From the NCBI RefSeq assembly GCF_001411555.2, contig NC_049911.1, positions 186,001-250,000 of the forward strand: DNA of 64,000 nucleotides, in the 5' to 3' direction. The DNA comes from Juglans regia. Its lineage: Eukaryota > Streptophyta > Magnoliopsida > Fagales > Juglandaceae. The notes under the pieces were generated by a model. The model was not told where the DNA came from. It did not search any database and saw only the letters and a list, made by a program, of their open reading frames with translations. Made by a program: the position numbers and the translations under genes. Shown one piece after another: positions 1-14,097 of the stretch. The first letter of the stretch is position 1. Each line of letters starts with the position of its first letter.

Positions 1-3000
1 TTTTGTCTCGGATTAGGTGGCAATCCAATTCGATATGCTTAGTCCGTTCATGGTAAGCTGGATTGGCAGCGATGTGGAGGGCTACTTGGTTGTCACAGTA
101 GAGCAGTGCAGCTTGTGAATGAGTGACCCTGAGATCAGTGAGTTAGTATCTCAACCAAGTGAGTTCAGAACACGTGGGGGCCATGGAACAATACTCGACT
201 TCAGCTGAGGAATGAGATACTACAGATTGCTTTTTTTGTTTTCCAAGAAACAAGTGAGTCACCAAGAAGAATGCAATAGTCGGTAATAGAGCGACAGGTA
301 TCAGGGCATGAGGCCCAATCCGAGTCACAATAAGCTTTGAGCTGAAGCTGGGATGTAGAAGACAGCAAAATACCTTGTCCAGGAGATGCCTTAATGTATC
401 TAAGAACTTTGTGAGCAGTGGCTAAGTGGGTATTGGTTAGATTGTCCATAAACTAACTTAACAGCTGGACAGCATAGCATAAATCAGGTCGAGTGATTGT
501 TAAATACAAAAAAGGTCCAATAAGCCTACGATAAGAGCTTGGATCTGAAATAGGTTCACCAGAGGCCTTTCTTAACTTGAGGTTCTGATCAATAGGCAGT
601 TTGACGGGCTTGCTGCCAAGTGTTCCCGAGTCAGCCAAAATATCCAATGCATACTTACGTTGGCATAAGTGAATCCCTTTGGAAGATCTAGCAACTACCA
701 AACCAAGAAAATAACGTAAAGAGCCAATGTCATTTATCTTAAATTGGATGTGAAGGAAAGATTTAAGGGCTGCAATGGAAGTGGGACAATTTCCAGCCAC
801 AATTATATCGTCTACGTAAACTAGTAGAGCAGTGAATGAAGTGCCATCAAGCTTGCTAAAGAGACTATAATCAGCTTTAGATTGCTGAAAACCAAATGCA
901 ACAAGAGAGGAGGAAAATTTGGAATACCATTGTCTTGAGGCTTGCTTAAGGCCATAAAAAGCAACTTGCATACTTGATGAGGTCCTCCTTTGTTATATCC
1001 GGAGGGTTTGTGCATGTAAATATCTTCTTCTAAATCTCCATGGAGAAAAGCGTTGTTAACGTCAAATTGATGGAGAGACCAACCTTGTATTGCTGCCACC
1101 AAGAGTAAAACTCTTACTGTCACAAGTTTGGCAACTGGAGAAAAGGTCTCCGTGTAGTCTATCCCTTCTTGTTGTGTAAATTCCTTGGCAACAAGCCGAG
1201 CTTTCAACTTTCAATGGACCCATCAGCATTGAACTTGGTCTTATACACATATTTGCAGTCGATAGCATCATTTCCAAGAGGCATGTCTGTGATGATCCAA
1301 GTATGGTTATGTTCTAAAGCCTGCAACTCAGTATTCATGGCTTGACACCAGCCAGGGTGTTTCACAGCTTGCTTATATGTTTGGGGCTTAGAGTCATTGG
1401 AAATAGAAGTAGAAAAAGCATGAAAAGAAGATGAAAATTTATGGTAAGAGAGAAAGTTTGATAGGAAACATAGATTACCAGCAACTATAGAGGAAACCTT
1501 GGATAGCAAGTGAGTTGAAGGTGGAAGTGAGGCCTGTTCACAGTGAAAATCTTGCAAGTACTAAGGAGCTCTCCTTAGTCTAGTTGACCTGTGAATTGGT
1601 GGATCAATTGAAGGACCTGAAATGGGGTCGGTGGTATTAGAAGTATGAGAAGAAGAAGGAGAGGAAGTAGTGGGCAGAAGAGGTGTTGTATGTTCTGGAA
1701 TAGTAGTGGGATTAGATGAAGAATTTGAGGTGGGAAAGTCAAGAAAGTCAGGCAATGGTTGAGTGAAAACAAAATTAGGAGTGGAAGATGTAATGGATGG
1801 AGGAGGTGACAGAGTGAAAATGAAAAATTGATTCATGGAATACCACATCCCGAGAAATGAATATGGTTTTTGTTTCAATGTCAAGAAGTTTATATCATTT
1901 AATACCAAAGGGGTATCCAAGAAAAGTGCACATGTGACCACGGGGATCAAAGTTTTTCTACCATGGGAAAGTATAGAAGCAAAACAAAAAGAACCAAAAA
2001 TTCTTAGGTGAGCATAGGTGGGTGGGGTGTGGAAAAGAAGTTCAAAAGGGGTTTTGTTCTTAAGAAGTGGGCTAGGGGTTCTATTAATCAGATAGGTTGC
2101 TGTCAAAACACAATCATTCCAATACTCAAGTGGGAGACCATATTGAAGTTTCAAAGCACGAACCACATTAAGCAAGTGTTGGTGATTTCTCTCAACAATT
2201 CCATTTTGTTGAGAGGTAGCAACACAAGTGGTTTGATGTATGATGCCTTTGTTATTAAGAAATTCTGTCATTAGGAACTCACTCCCATTGTCACTTCTTA
2301 ATATTTTGATTTTAAGTTCAAACTGGGTCTCAACTAGATTGTAAAAGACTTCGATGGTTTTTCTGGTTTCTGATTTTGTTTTAAGTAGGTATAATCATGT
2401 GCTTCTAGTGAAGTCATCAACAATGGTGGAAAACATTTTGAACCATCATAGGTAGGGACTAAACAAGGTCCCCACAGATCACAATGCACTATCTCAAAAG
2501 GTCTTGAAGTTCTATGTGTGCTATGAGAAAAAGGAAGTCGATGAAACTTAGCTAATGGACAAATGCAACAAGGATTTTCATTAGAAGTGGCATTGTTCTT
2601 TACAATAGGATCTGAAATTAAATTCAAAACAGGAAATGAAAGATGACCTAGGTGATAGTGCCATAGGTCAGTGACATTAATAGAACTCATAACAGAAGCT
2701 GAAATATAAGACTTTGCATTGGAAAGGTGTGAAAAAGTTGTGACTAGAGTTGAAGGAGAGACAACAGTTCTTAGCAAGTAGTAAAGACCATTCCTCACTT
2801 CACCCTTCCCAATCGTTGTCCAAGATAAAAGGTCGTGGATTAAACAAAAATTAGAGAACAAAACTAAACAACATGTGAGAGTGGCAGCCAACTTCTTGGT
2901 TGAAATGAGATTAAAATGAAAAGAGGGCACGCATAAAACTTCTGTGAGACAGATTGATGGTGTGAGCTGGACAGTACCAGTGTGAGTGACGGGGACTTCA

Positions 3001-4401
3001 GTCCCATTTGGAAATTTGACAGAATAAGAGACACGTGCAGTGGTATTTGTGAGCAAGGAGGTGCAGCAGACCATATGGTCTGTTGCACCAGTATCTAAAA
3101 TCCAAGGGATATCTCTAGAGTGAGAGGTTTTATGTGTGAAAGTGGATAAGCAAAAAAGAAATACCAGAAAGTTGTGAAGTGGAAGGGGTTGAAGATTGGA
3201 CTGAATCTGATTAGCAAAGGGCTGAGCAACAGTGGGAGACTCCCTTGGCTGAAGTAAGCCATCAATTGATGGTACTGAGACTTAGTTAAACCTACTCGAC
3301 CATCACTGAGTTCCTCAAGGTCAGTAGCAGGAGATGAAGTGGTCTGAGTTGCAAAAACAGCAGAACTTGGAGACTTATTGAAGAATTTGTGGCCTGGTGG
3401 GTAACCAATCAACTTCTAACATTTGTGCATTGTGTGCCCAGATAGATGACAATGGGAACACTCAGGGCCCTCGGCATTACACCAGCTTTAAAGCAATTTT
3501 CAAATGAATGCCCAGTAATTTTGCAATGAGTGCAGTAAGTTCTCTCTTTCTTTCGGTATGGTTTTGGTGAGTGTTTAGAAATGGGCTAAAAGGGTTTTGT
3601 GAGGGCAAATGCCATGGAGTCAGGGGAAGGGGTAGAAGTAGGGATGAGTTGGTGGTGTTGTTCTTGCTATTGGATAAGGGAAAACACCTTGGTGACCGAG
3701 GGTAGGGGATCTAAAAGCATAATCTGATCCCGAACAGGGGAATATGTATCATTCAAGCCCATAAGAAATTGAAAGACACAGTCACGTTGAGAACGATCAA
3801 GAAGGGTTTTTAGAGAACCACAATTACAAACTGGGATTGGATCATAAATTGACAGTTCATCCCAAAGAGTTTTTAGTTTGCCATAATAAAGACTTATAGA
3901 AGCGTGCTCTTGGAGAAGGTTAGCTAGGGTCTTCTTGAGTTGGTAAATGCGAGGGCTGTTTTGTTGGAAAAATCGATCCTGAGGATCAAGCCAGATATCG
4001 CGAGCATCATCAACAAACACCACACTGGACTTGATACAAGGACTGATGGAGTTTTGAAGCCATGAGACCACCATGTCATTGCAGCGTTCCCAGAGGTCAA
4101 GAAGAGGATCCTTTGGGTTAGTAGGTTGAGGAATGGTGCTTGTGATGAAGCCCAACTTGTTCTTAGCACGAAGTGAGTGTCGCATATAACACGACTAGGT
4201 AGCATAATTATCGGAAGTAAGCAGATTAGTGACCAAAATCCCAGCAAGATTGTCTCCATTATCTAAACGAAAGGGGTTACTGGGGTCATTGATATTTAGG
4301 TATCGGGTCATATTGGTTGCACAAAAGGTGTTTGTATCAAGGTTTGTGTGAACCGAATGGTTTAAGGAAGAATCGATAGAACTTTCCAGTGGATCCACCA
4401 T
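1..4401 (-). pseudogene. copia gag-pol of element A, decayed
   Basis: Gag starts at 4401 (MVDPLESS) with the copia gag N-terminal signature around 4200-4300. A TAG at 4196-4198 replaces the tryptophan normally found after NYAT; the frame then reopens to 3667. A CTHCKITGHSFENC zinc knuckle is read near 3500-3545. The protease motif LDTGATDHMV lies near 3070-3110, the GAG-pre-integrase HLGH motif near 2660, and the integrase HCDLWG and VERNHQ motifs near 2480 and 2190. The reverse transcriptase carries [12 protein letters not shown] near 1050 and the catalytic YVDD near 810. RNase H pieces (SDWASCPD, SSAEVEY) occupy 150-330. Reading requires several frame changes, so no intact polyprotein exists. 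Confidence 0.88.
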
Positions 4402-4416
4402 GATTAGTTGCTCTTT

Positions 4417-4431
4417 GGCTCTCTAATACCA
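4417..4431 (-). other. tRNA-iMet primer binding site of element A
   Basis: Minus strand reads TGGTATTAGAGAGCC immediately inside the LTR. This matches the copia consensus TGGTATCAGAGC with one substitution and short extra sequence. Confidence 0.75.
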
Positions 4432-4756
4432 TGTTAGATTCCAGAGAAAAGGAAGAAGAAAGCATAGAGAGCGTGAAGCATGAAGTTTCTGGAAAGTGTA
4501 CTGTATATTCTCTGCCACTATGCACGATACAAGGGCTCTGATATATACACCTTTTGCTAGCAAACTAACTAAATTCTATACCAGAAATAGAAGGCACTAA
4601 TAATGGAAATATGTACAAATAATAAAAGAAAGAATAATAAAAAATATAAGGGAAAACCGAAAGAGAAGTGATCAGCCTTTTCCAGACTATAAGGCTTTTG
4701 CAAAACGACTTGTTGTTGTGGATGAGTGACGACCTGTAGCTTGATGTTCATACTCA
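4432..4756 (-). repeat. 5' LTR of copia element A
   Basis: On the minus strand this segment ends in CTAACA directly before TGGTATTAGAGAGCC, a good match to the initiator-methionine tRNA primer site used by copia elements, so 4432 is a firm boundary. The outer boundary is put at a TG (4756, or 4750). The copy is single in the window, so no LTR comparison is possible. Confidence 0.7.
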
Positions 4757-4944
4757 GTGTGTAATAGTGTGTGTGTGTGTGGGGGGGTGTATAAGCTATG
4801 TTCTTCTTTGATTCGCCGATATCTCTTTATTTTTCATCATTTAATTTAAAAGAAAATTAAAAAAAAAAAATATCCCTAGCTTAGTGCATGTTATAATTGG
4901 GATATTGCTTATTAATACTAATTCGGGTCTAGTTTGATCTGCAG

Positions 4945-7900
4945 GCGAATTGGCTTTGCTGGTTGAGGGTCTTGGCGTCATGGCTGCAACATCCATAGAA
5001 GAGTACATAATTGAGCCAACAGATGAGCAAATTGATACTCAGGAAACAGCAGCCGGGAAAGATCAAATTATCGATGAGGGTCTCTCATGTGTTGCTAAAC
5101 CTATTACTAGGCACAGTTCTCTTGGCATGGTGTCCCGTCATGGAAGCTTGGCCAATCAAAGCATCCCTCTTATGGATCCTCTTGTGCCTCTCTTTAATAG
5201 TGTCCATGAGAAGCTCCCTAACTCGGGAAGCATGCACTTTTCAAACACAGGCAACATATTCAACTTGGGAGAACATCATGGTAAAACTGATCAATGTTGG
5301 GATGAGGAGAGTCACATGGATGAAGGCTACACATCTGATGCTGCCTTGATCAATTCTGATGATGATTTGCAAAGCCCATTACTCTCACGTCAAATGACTG
5401 GTATGGATAAAGACATGGCGCCTTCTACATCCCATGGCAGCCACTTAAGTGTAGGACGTAATGGTAGCCACGTGCTAGGAAATGAAGCGGTCAGTCATGC
5501 AGATATTGGTGGCGGTTGGCAATTGGTGTGGAAATGGTCTGAGAAAGTGGGTGAAGATGGGAAAAGGGAAGGAGGATTTCAAAGAATCTATTTGAACCAA
5601 GAGGCTGCCCTTGGATCTCGGCATGGGTCCCTCCTTTCTGTTCCTGCTGGTGCAATGCCTGAAGATGGGGAACTTTTGCAGGCTGCTACTTTCGTTAGCC
5701 AGCCAGCTCTTTGTTTAAAGGCTTTGATGAGTCGGCATTCAATTGGACCAGCAACAGTTTACCCATCGGAGACTGTTGCTAATGGGCAAACTTGGCGTCA
5801 TCTTCTCGAACCAGGAGTTAAGCGTGCATTGTGTGTTGGGCTGGGACTTCAGATTCTTCAGCAGGTAAAAAATAATTTACTACATCTTGTAGTGTTAATT
5901 CGATTTCGTTATCTAATTTGCTGGAATTTATTATTCTATGATAACTTGACCTATATAATCAAAATGTGAGATGTTCCTCAACCAGTAAATTATACCAACC
6001 TTCAAGGAATTGAAAAAGCTTAATCGGGACAACCTAATTCACAAAATGTTATTCCTTCGAACACCAACAAATTAAATGTTACATTGTTTTTCTAGTTTTA
6101 GCCAGAAATCAACAAAATACTTTGTAGTATCTGTTAACATCATGTTTCGCACACCTGGACCTAGGTCCAGCAACCCAGACCTGGGACCTCCGTATCTGCA
6201 CACAAGAGAAAATAAGGGTGGCTCGATGGGGTCTGAGAAGCCTTCGATATTTAAGTCAATTAATCTCTTCAGTAATTTGCTTGTGGGTGTAAGAGTTCAA
6301 AGAGAGAGACATTTGTACCTGAAGAGTGACTTTTATACGAGGTTTTGGGGGGACACCCCGTACTCTATGTCAGGATGTTTGTGTCACCTCCCACTGCAGT
6401 CAATCAGGATCTTTTAAAGCGGCATGGAGCTTGAGATGGCATTATTAATGCGGCGTGGCTCCCCTAGTGGCATCTTGCTGGAAGATGATCGGCGTTGTGT
6501 TCCCCCATACCCCCAGTCAAGGAATCAAGGGTTGTCCGCATTTCCCACACGTCAGTTGGTACAGGTCTTCAAGTACTAGGTGTTGCAAAGGACGTTAGGG
6601 GCAGCGAGTCCCATCTGCCCTTATCAATTAGTCTTCCCATGCTAGGCTTGCCTCCCGGGTTGGTGTGGGTCTGAAAGTGAGGCTTGGGCCAAGTCGGGCC
6701 CCTTGTTGTCCTATATGGACTTGGCCCACGGCTGTAAAGCCCCAATCCTGGGTGGGTCGGAAAGTTACTTCTTGTCACATAAAATCATATATCACCATAT
6801 AAATATAAACTCAAAATTCTCAATTACACATAAATCTCAATATCTTAAACCAACGATTCGAAAATAATTAACTAATAACACCACAAAGTCTTAATATAAA
6901 TGTCCAAGTCACAACATACCACGTCATTAGAACACGACAAATTAATTGAATAACATTCTCCAATAACCATAACATCCTTTTGTACTTAATCACTCAACCT
7001 AATCTTGATCATCAACTGAACATTTAAATCATCTGAAAAATATTGTGGAGATAAGGAGTGAGTTATCAACAACTCAGTAAGTAGAGAACATATGCTAGTA
7101 AGTAAACATGAGCCTTTTTTAGAAAGTTCAGAATGCAAAAACAAAACATTTCAGTTTGAATAACCAGATCTCAAAATGTGTTATCAGAAAATCAGAACGA
7201 CATTTCAACTATTCATATTAAAAAAAATAAATTGTTCATATTCAAAGACCCTTCGCTATAACATGATTGAATATTTTCATCTTATTATGTCATTTCATAT
7301 CGTATCGTATCGTATCACCATATCATATCATATATCATGTTTAACCCTATGGTAGGGTTGTGCTATTCCCAGTAGCCAAACCTAACAGTATCAGAATGTG
7401 AATATTTCCTTTATTCATTCTCGGAGCCCTGAGTATGCGCACAGGAAAGAACACGCAGAAAAACTACTTTATTTCCAAAATAGGTGCACTCATATCAGAG
7501 ATGTTGGTACCAACCAAAAAAGGAATCAGATACAGAATCAGAAAGTCATACCAAAGAATTTTTAGATGCAAATCATATTAAACAGAGTTCTGAACATATT
7601 CCTATAATTTTCACATTATCAAAAACAGATTCAAACATTTTCATATAACATGTACAAAATTCCCAGATTTCATATTCATTCTTTTACACAATTTTGAAAG
7701 AGCACGTCAAAATATTACTCATGTCTACACCAGTCATGTCAGAAAGCATTTTCTCTTTTATACATATTTTATGAGTAATGCAGAATACATAACTGAGCTT
7801 ATGTTCACATTTCTTTTCAAAACATATCATGCACAATTTCATAAATCAACATTAATTCATTTCTTTTTATGCAAAGTATAGTATAGGAACTCCACTTACC

Positions 7901-8468
7901 TGAACCTTTAAATTTCTTTGAATTTTCTCACAACAGTGCCATGAAGTATCAAACATTACTTATAAAATAGTTACGCAACTTCAATAAATTTTCAATTGAA
8001 CACGTACTTCATAATTAAAACCCAAGATGTTGAAAATCTATATTTTCCTAATGGCTAAAATCCTCGAAACCCTAAAATATCCTCACTCTATAAATAATTG
8101 ATTCCCACGTAATTTCTCCAACCAGTTACCCATTAAATCCTAATATCATATTAATCTCATAATTTGACCTTATAATATTTTTCATTCAAATTTGTGCCCT
8201 TTGACCCTCTAAAAATATCCATATTTAAATATTCACCCGTGGCCTATAAACATGTGAAGAGTTCATAAAAACCAAAATGTGCAGTGGTGGTACAACCAAA
8301 GGATGAACATGTGACTTCTACTTGATGTGTGTGGCCAGCCTGTAATCACTTAATATTTTGTGCTAGACCCGAAATCAAAAAATAGAGAGAGGACTATGTG
8401 AGAGGAAGGTGAGGTGGTGCGAGAAAGAAAATATGAGAGAGAGAAAACGTTGAGAGAGAAAGACTAAC

Positions 8469-8503
<35 letters not shown>

Positions 8504-11500
8504 TGAGTTACGAATTGCAACCGAGTGAGGTGGAGGGTGGAGCATAAGCAGTGTTCTTCCAGCAAGAAAACACTGTGAGTGGTGGCCTGTGGACTTGGGT
8601 GTCGTGGCTGGCAAGGCTTGGCATCGGACGGAGGACTCTATGCCACGTGATCACCGACGTAGTTGTGGTGTAACTAGCGGCTAACGGCCAAGTGGGCATT
8701 GACAACGGTGAAATCTCGGCAGTGTCGTGTGGCTATTTCTGGAGGTGGAGAAATGGAGAAGGGTGGCAGTTGCTTTATGGCTTGCAGTGGGAACAAAAGC
8801 TTTGTTTTGGGTGTGCTAAAATAGTGGTGTTAATTCATGGGTTTATGGTAGTGCATTAGGCTACAGTGGTGCTGCAGTTTGGTGGTCATGGTCAAGCGGG
8901 CAAAAGGCTGGCGGTTGCATGCAAAGGAAGTGGTGGCAATGGCGTTGTCCTTTTGGTCTGGGACTGTGGGCTTTGGGGGCAAGGGATTGGTTACTGGTGT
9001 AGACTAAAGGAGCTTGGCAGCGGTGTGGAGCTTGGCAATGAAGAGAAATAGCAAAGCGAGGACAATTCATTTTTTGAAATGCCTCAATGGTCGTGAACTA
9101 TTTCAGTGTAGTATTACAAAGTATATTTTCACCATGTTTAGCACTCAGTGCTTGTACAGTATTTATAGACAGAGGAAAAATACATCCAATCATTTTACAG
9201 AATATTTCTAGATGCTTCTATAGTCTTCTTCCGTAGCATTATGAGGTGGCCTCACATGATTTTGCCTTTCTATTGTGAGGCATTCTGTTGGGCATTCTAT
9301 TGTGGTATGTTGATAGCAGGTGAGTGTTGTGAGCTGGTGTGCAAGGGTGCATAATAGTCAGTTGTGCTAACATCTCCCCGCAATGCAAGTGGCACCTCCA
9401 TGATGGTGAGGCTCGATCGTAAAAGAGAGAAGCAAGCTGAGGAGAGCGGCTTCGTAAGGATATCTGCAATTTGGTCTTTGCTTTGGAGAAACTTGACAGC
9501 AAGTGATTTGGCAGCAACGTGATCACGGACAAAATGATAGTCCAAATAAACATGTTTAATTCGTGAGTGCATAACAGGATTAACAGATAATTAAGTAGCA
9601 CCAAGATTATCACAAAATAAAGTGGGAATATCAGTACTAACAATTCCTAATTCAGTTAATAAAGATTGTAACCAAAGTATTTTGCAAGCCGTGTTTGCCA
9701 TAGACTTGTATTCGGCCTCAGTTGAGGACCTTGCAATAGTAGGTTGTTTCTTTGAACCCCAAGAGATTAAATGTGAACCAAAATAGATGCAAAAGCCCTA
9801 ATAGATTTACGACCATCGGGGCAACCAGCCCAATTAGAATCCGAAACGGTAGTTATTCTAAACGAAGAAATAGGATATAGGTACAGGCCGAAGGAAGAGG
9901 TGAGATGAAAATAGTAGAGAATGCATTTAACGGCTTGCCAGCGAGTGAGACCAAGAAAATGCATGTATTGACATACTCTATTAACTGCAAAAGAGATGTC
10001 GGGTCTAGTAAAAGAAAGATATTGCAGGCTTCTAACTACAGTTCGATAAATTTATGGATCCTCAAATGAGGGTCTATCAACATCAGTTAGTTTAGTGGAA
10101 GAAGCCATTGGAGTAGTCACTGTTTTGGACTAGTGCATATTAGTGCGGTGAATGAAATTAGAAACATAGCGATGCTAGGAGAGGAATAAACCAGAAGAAT
10201 TTCGACAAACTTGAAACCAAGAAAATAACGTAGCATGCCAAGATCTTTAATAGGAAATGATTGACGCAAAGCAAGAATAAAATCATTGATCAGAGAAGAA
10301 TTATAAGCGGTAACAAGAATATCATCTATATAGACTAATACATAAATGGAGACAAATGCATTGGAAAGAATGAACAGAGAAAAATCGGATGTGGAAGCAT
10401 GAAATCCTAAATCTAACAAATGAGAACTCAACTTAGCAAACCAAACCCTAGGGGCTTGTTTCAAACCATATATTGATTTTCGAAGCTTACAAATAAATTG
10501 AGGATAGTCATGATTTACAAACCCAGTCGGTTGATGCATGAAAACATCCTCCTCCAGATCCCTATGCAAGAACACGTTCTGTACATCCAATTGATGAAGA
10601 GGCCATTTCGGAGTTACTGCAAGAGAAAGAATTAAACGAATTATGACAGGCTTAACTACTGGACTAAATGTCTCAGAATAATCGAATCTGACTTCCTGGT
10701 GGAACCCTTTAGCAACAAGTCAGGCTTTTTGACTCTCTAGGGTTCTATCAGCATGTCTTTTGGTTTTAAGAACCCACTTAGAACCAAGAATGCTGAGATT
10801 GGAAGAGGGAGGAACTAAATCCCAGGTGTGATTTCATAAGAGGGCTTCGAATTCAGTGGCCATGGCGTCATGCCAAGCCGAATATTGGGAAGCCACCGTA
10901 GAAGATGTTGGTTCCTCAGGGATAAAGGTCGATTCAATGAGAGAGGCAGAGGGTTTAGGAAGAGGCCAAAGTAAGGTACTATCCGTGTGGTTAAGAGGAC
11001 GTGAATGGTGAGTCTTTGATCGTGTAAGCATCAGATGTGAGGTAGAGGTAGTTTGTGAAGGAGGTATGGTAGGGTTTGGTGAGAACGGCGCAGGAGATAA
11101 GGATGGAGAGGAAACACTCGATAGATTGGTGTCGGTTAGGGTTGGAGAAGATGGACTATCATGGGCTGAAGGATTGGTATAAGATTGGGCCGAAGATGAG
11201 ATAGGAGAGTGGGCTGGAGGGGGATGATGACTAACAAGTGAGGAGCAAGAGGTTATGGAAGAGGGAAGAGCACTAGGATTAGGAGAAATGGGCCGAAGAG
11301 GTAAATTGAATAAAGGGAGTTGTAGGCGGCTGGGCTGAGATGAAGCATTAGATGTGTTTAAGGGAGAAATAGAATTAAAAAAAGGAAATCGATTTTCATC
11401 AAAACGGGCGTCCAGTGAGACATAAATTCGACTTGTAGGAATGTGTAAACAATTATAGCCCTCATGATTTAAACTATATCCAATAAAAACACAAAGTTGG

Positions 11501-14050
11501 GAACGCATGTCCATTTTATAACGATTGAAAGGGCGAAGATTGGGCCAACAAGCACACCGAAAAGCTTGTAAAAATTTATAATCAGGTTGTTGGTTGAGTA
11601 AAGTTTGAAAGGGGAAAATATTTTTTAAAATTGGAGTAGGCATCCTATTTATTAGAAAGGTAGCCGTTTGAAATGCCCCAGTCTAAAATTTGGATGGAGC
11701 CGATGATTGGGCTAGAAGGGATAGCCCAGTTTCTACAATATGACGGTGATGTCTCTCTACGCTTCCATTTTGAGCATGAGAATAAGGACAAGTAATGCGA
11801 TGAGAAATGCCAAAATTGAGAAGAATAGAAGAAAGGGGGTGAAATTTTCCACCCCAATCTGTGTGTATGGCAATAATATTTTTAGAGAAAGTATTTTGCA
11901 CAAATTTATTGAAAGCTAAGAAAATAGTAGACACTTCAGATTTAGCATGTAAAGGAAAACACCAAATATATTTAGTAAAATCATCAACAATGGAAAAGTA
12001 AAATTTAAAGCCACTGGAGGATAGCACAAGCGCTGGTCCCCAAACATCTAACAATAAAATTTGAAAACCATGAGATGATCTAGAAGGAGAGAGTGGGTGA
12101 GGAAAAGTGTGAGATTTTGCTTGAAGACAAGCATTACAAAGAGGAAAATGAGATAGAGAGGTGGTGGGTAGACTATTTTGGTGGATAGTAAAAGATGTGA
12201 CATAGGGAGAAGGGTGGCCTACTCGGGAATGCCAAATTTGAGAAGTTGTTCTTTCACCAATGAGGGTCTGATGTTGTATGGTACCAGTACACCCGAAAAT
12301 GAACTCATTATGTGATGGAAACACGTATAAGCCGTTCTTAACGGGACCCTAAAGAAGTACTTCCCAGGAATGCAAATCCTTCACAAGAAAACCAGAAGAA
12401 TTAAATTCAAAGAAAACAGAATTATTAAGACAAAATTGTCTAACAGATAATAAATTTTTAGAAATCATGAATTAAATGACGGAGAAGAAGTTTGTCAATG
12501 GGTGTTGGAAGAAAGCCAGTGCCAGTGTTCTGTATGGGAAGAGAAGACCCATCACCAGTAGGACTTGATTAGGTCCAGCATATGGTGTTGATTCCAAATT
12601 TAAATTAGAGAAATCAGACGTGAAATGGTTTGTAGCGACAGAGTTAGGAAACCATAAATTGGAAGGCGATGGAGAGACAGGAACAAAGGTATAGTGAGCT
12701 GTAAGGGATGGAGGTGGGGATGGTTGATAATTGTGAGTAAAACGATGATAGCACTGAAAAGTTGAGTGACTAACCCGAGTACAAATTTGACAGGTGGGTT
12801 TACTGGAAGTGTGGGTGGAAAAGAAATTAGGGGGTCTCGAAGATGAGTTACAGGCACCACCTCGACCACGGCCATGACCTTGATTGGAGAAATTTGAATA
12901 GGGGCGAAAGTGAGTAGAGTTAGCCGAGAAAGACGCAGCAAATAGAGTGGTTTAGGTCTGATGAGCGAGATGCGATTCATGGTTTAGAAGGTAACTATAG
13001 ACTTGAGATGAGGATAATGGTTCGAGTCTGGTGGTGATGGAGGATACAACAGATTCATAGCAGAGCTCAAACCAATTAAGAGATAAATGATGAACTCATG
13101 AGGAGAAAGAGGATGGCCAGTAGAGGAGAGGGACGAGGCTAACGCTTTGGCTTTATAGAAGTAAGTAGAAACTGTGTCTGAGCCTTTTTTTAGGGTAGCC
13201 AATTGATACCGTGTCTGCATAAGGTGGGCGGTAGATTGAGCAAAGTAAAGATTAGTGAGGGTAGACCAGATTTCGTGAGAAGTGGGGCAATCAACTATTT
13301 GGGAGAGAATATTGTCGGTGAGGGAAGAATAGAGGGCCGAAATGATCATCTGATCCTGTAGAAGCCAAGAGTTATGAGCTGGATTGGGTTTGTCATCGAT
13401 GGTGGGAGAGGGAAGAGGAAATGAGCCATCGACGTAGCCATATAGTTGATGGCTTTTGAGGAAAGCAAGAAGTTGAGCTTTCCAAAGAGGAAAGTTTTCA
13501 TGGGAAAGTTTAACAGGGAGAAGGTGGGCAGCGGTATTAGTGAGGGAAGGAGTTGGAGGTGGGGGAGGCATTGATAAATTGTAAATGGGCAGAGGTCCTA
13601 TATAGCTCATGATACCATGAAGAGAAATAGCCAAGCACCATGAGGACAATTCATTTGTTGAAATGCCTCAATGGGTGTGAACTATTTTAGTGTAGTATTA
13701 CAGAGTATATTTTCACCATGTCTAGCACTCAGTGCTTGTACAATATTTATAGACAGAAAAACAAATCCAATCATTTTACAGAATATTTCTAGATGCTTCT
13801 ATAGTCTTCTTCCATAGCATTATGAGGTGGCCTCAAATGATTTTGCATTTCTGTTGTGAGGCGATCTATTGGGCATTTTGTTGTGGTATGTTGATAGCAA
13901 GTGAGTCCTGTGAGCTGGTATGCAAGGGTGCAGAATAGTCAATTGTGCTAACAAGCAGCATTGGAGGGTCGATGGCAACCCTAGCAGTTGCTTGGTTTTT
14001 CTTTTTTTCTACGTAAATGGGGCACTTACGTGGTTATACTTGCATGTATG

Positions 14051-14097
<47 letters not shown>

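Larger units (their letters stand above)
1..4756 (-). mobile_element. Ty1/copia LTR retrotransposon A (cut by window edge)
   Basis: Most of a copia-class element read on the minus strand: one LTR (4432 to about 4756), a primer binding site (4417-4431), then gag, zinc knuckles, protease, integrase, reverse transcriptase and RNase H in the Ty1 order towards position 1. The 3' LTR lies beyond the window start. The element is antisense to the sugar-transporter gene and ends about 190 bp before that gene's exon at 4945, so it sits in the preceding intron. Premature stops and frame changes show it is not autonomous. The outer LTR end is uncertain by several bases (4750 or 4756) because the other LTR and its duplication are not visible. 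Confidence 0.9.
9039..13953 (-). mobile_element. Complete Ty1/copia retrotransposon B, 4.9 kb
   Basis: Two similar direct repeats (9039-9372 and 13618-13953) flank a copia gag-pol on the minus strand. The primer site TGGTATCATGAGC (13605-13617) abuts the right LTR and a G-rich polypurine tract abuts the left LTR, so both ends are defined functionally. Flanks GGCAA (9034-9038) and AGCAG (13954-13958) match at 3 of 5 bases, consistent with an old, mutated duplication. By eye the LTRs differ at roughly 7-8% of positions plus a few small indels. The element lies antisense within the MSSP intron. Confidence 0.92.

Noticed and set aside
2008..2274. Plus-strand frame of 88 residues
   Set aside because: Antisense shadow of the element A integrase.
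8375..9211. Short frames on both strands between 8.4 and 9.2 kb
   Set aside because: GA-repeat and G-rich composition within an intron LTR; no domain seen.
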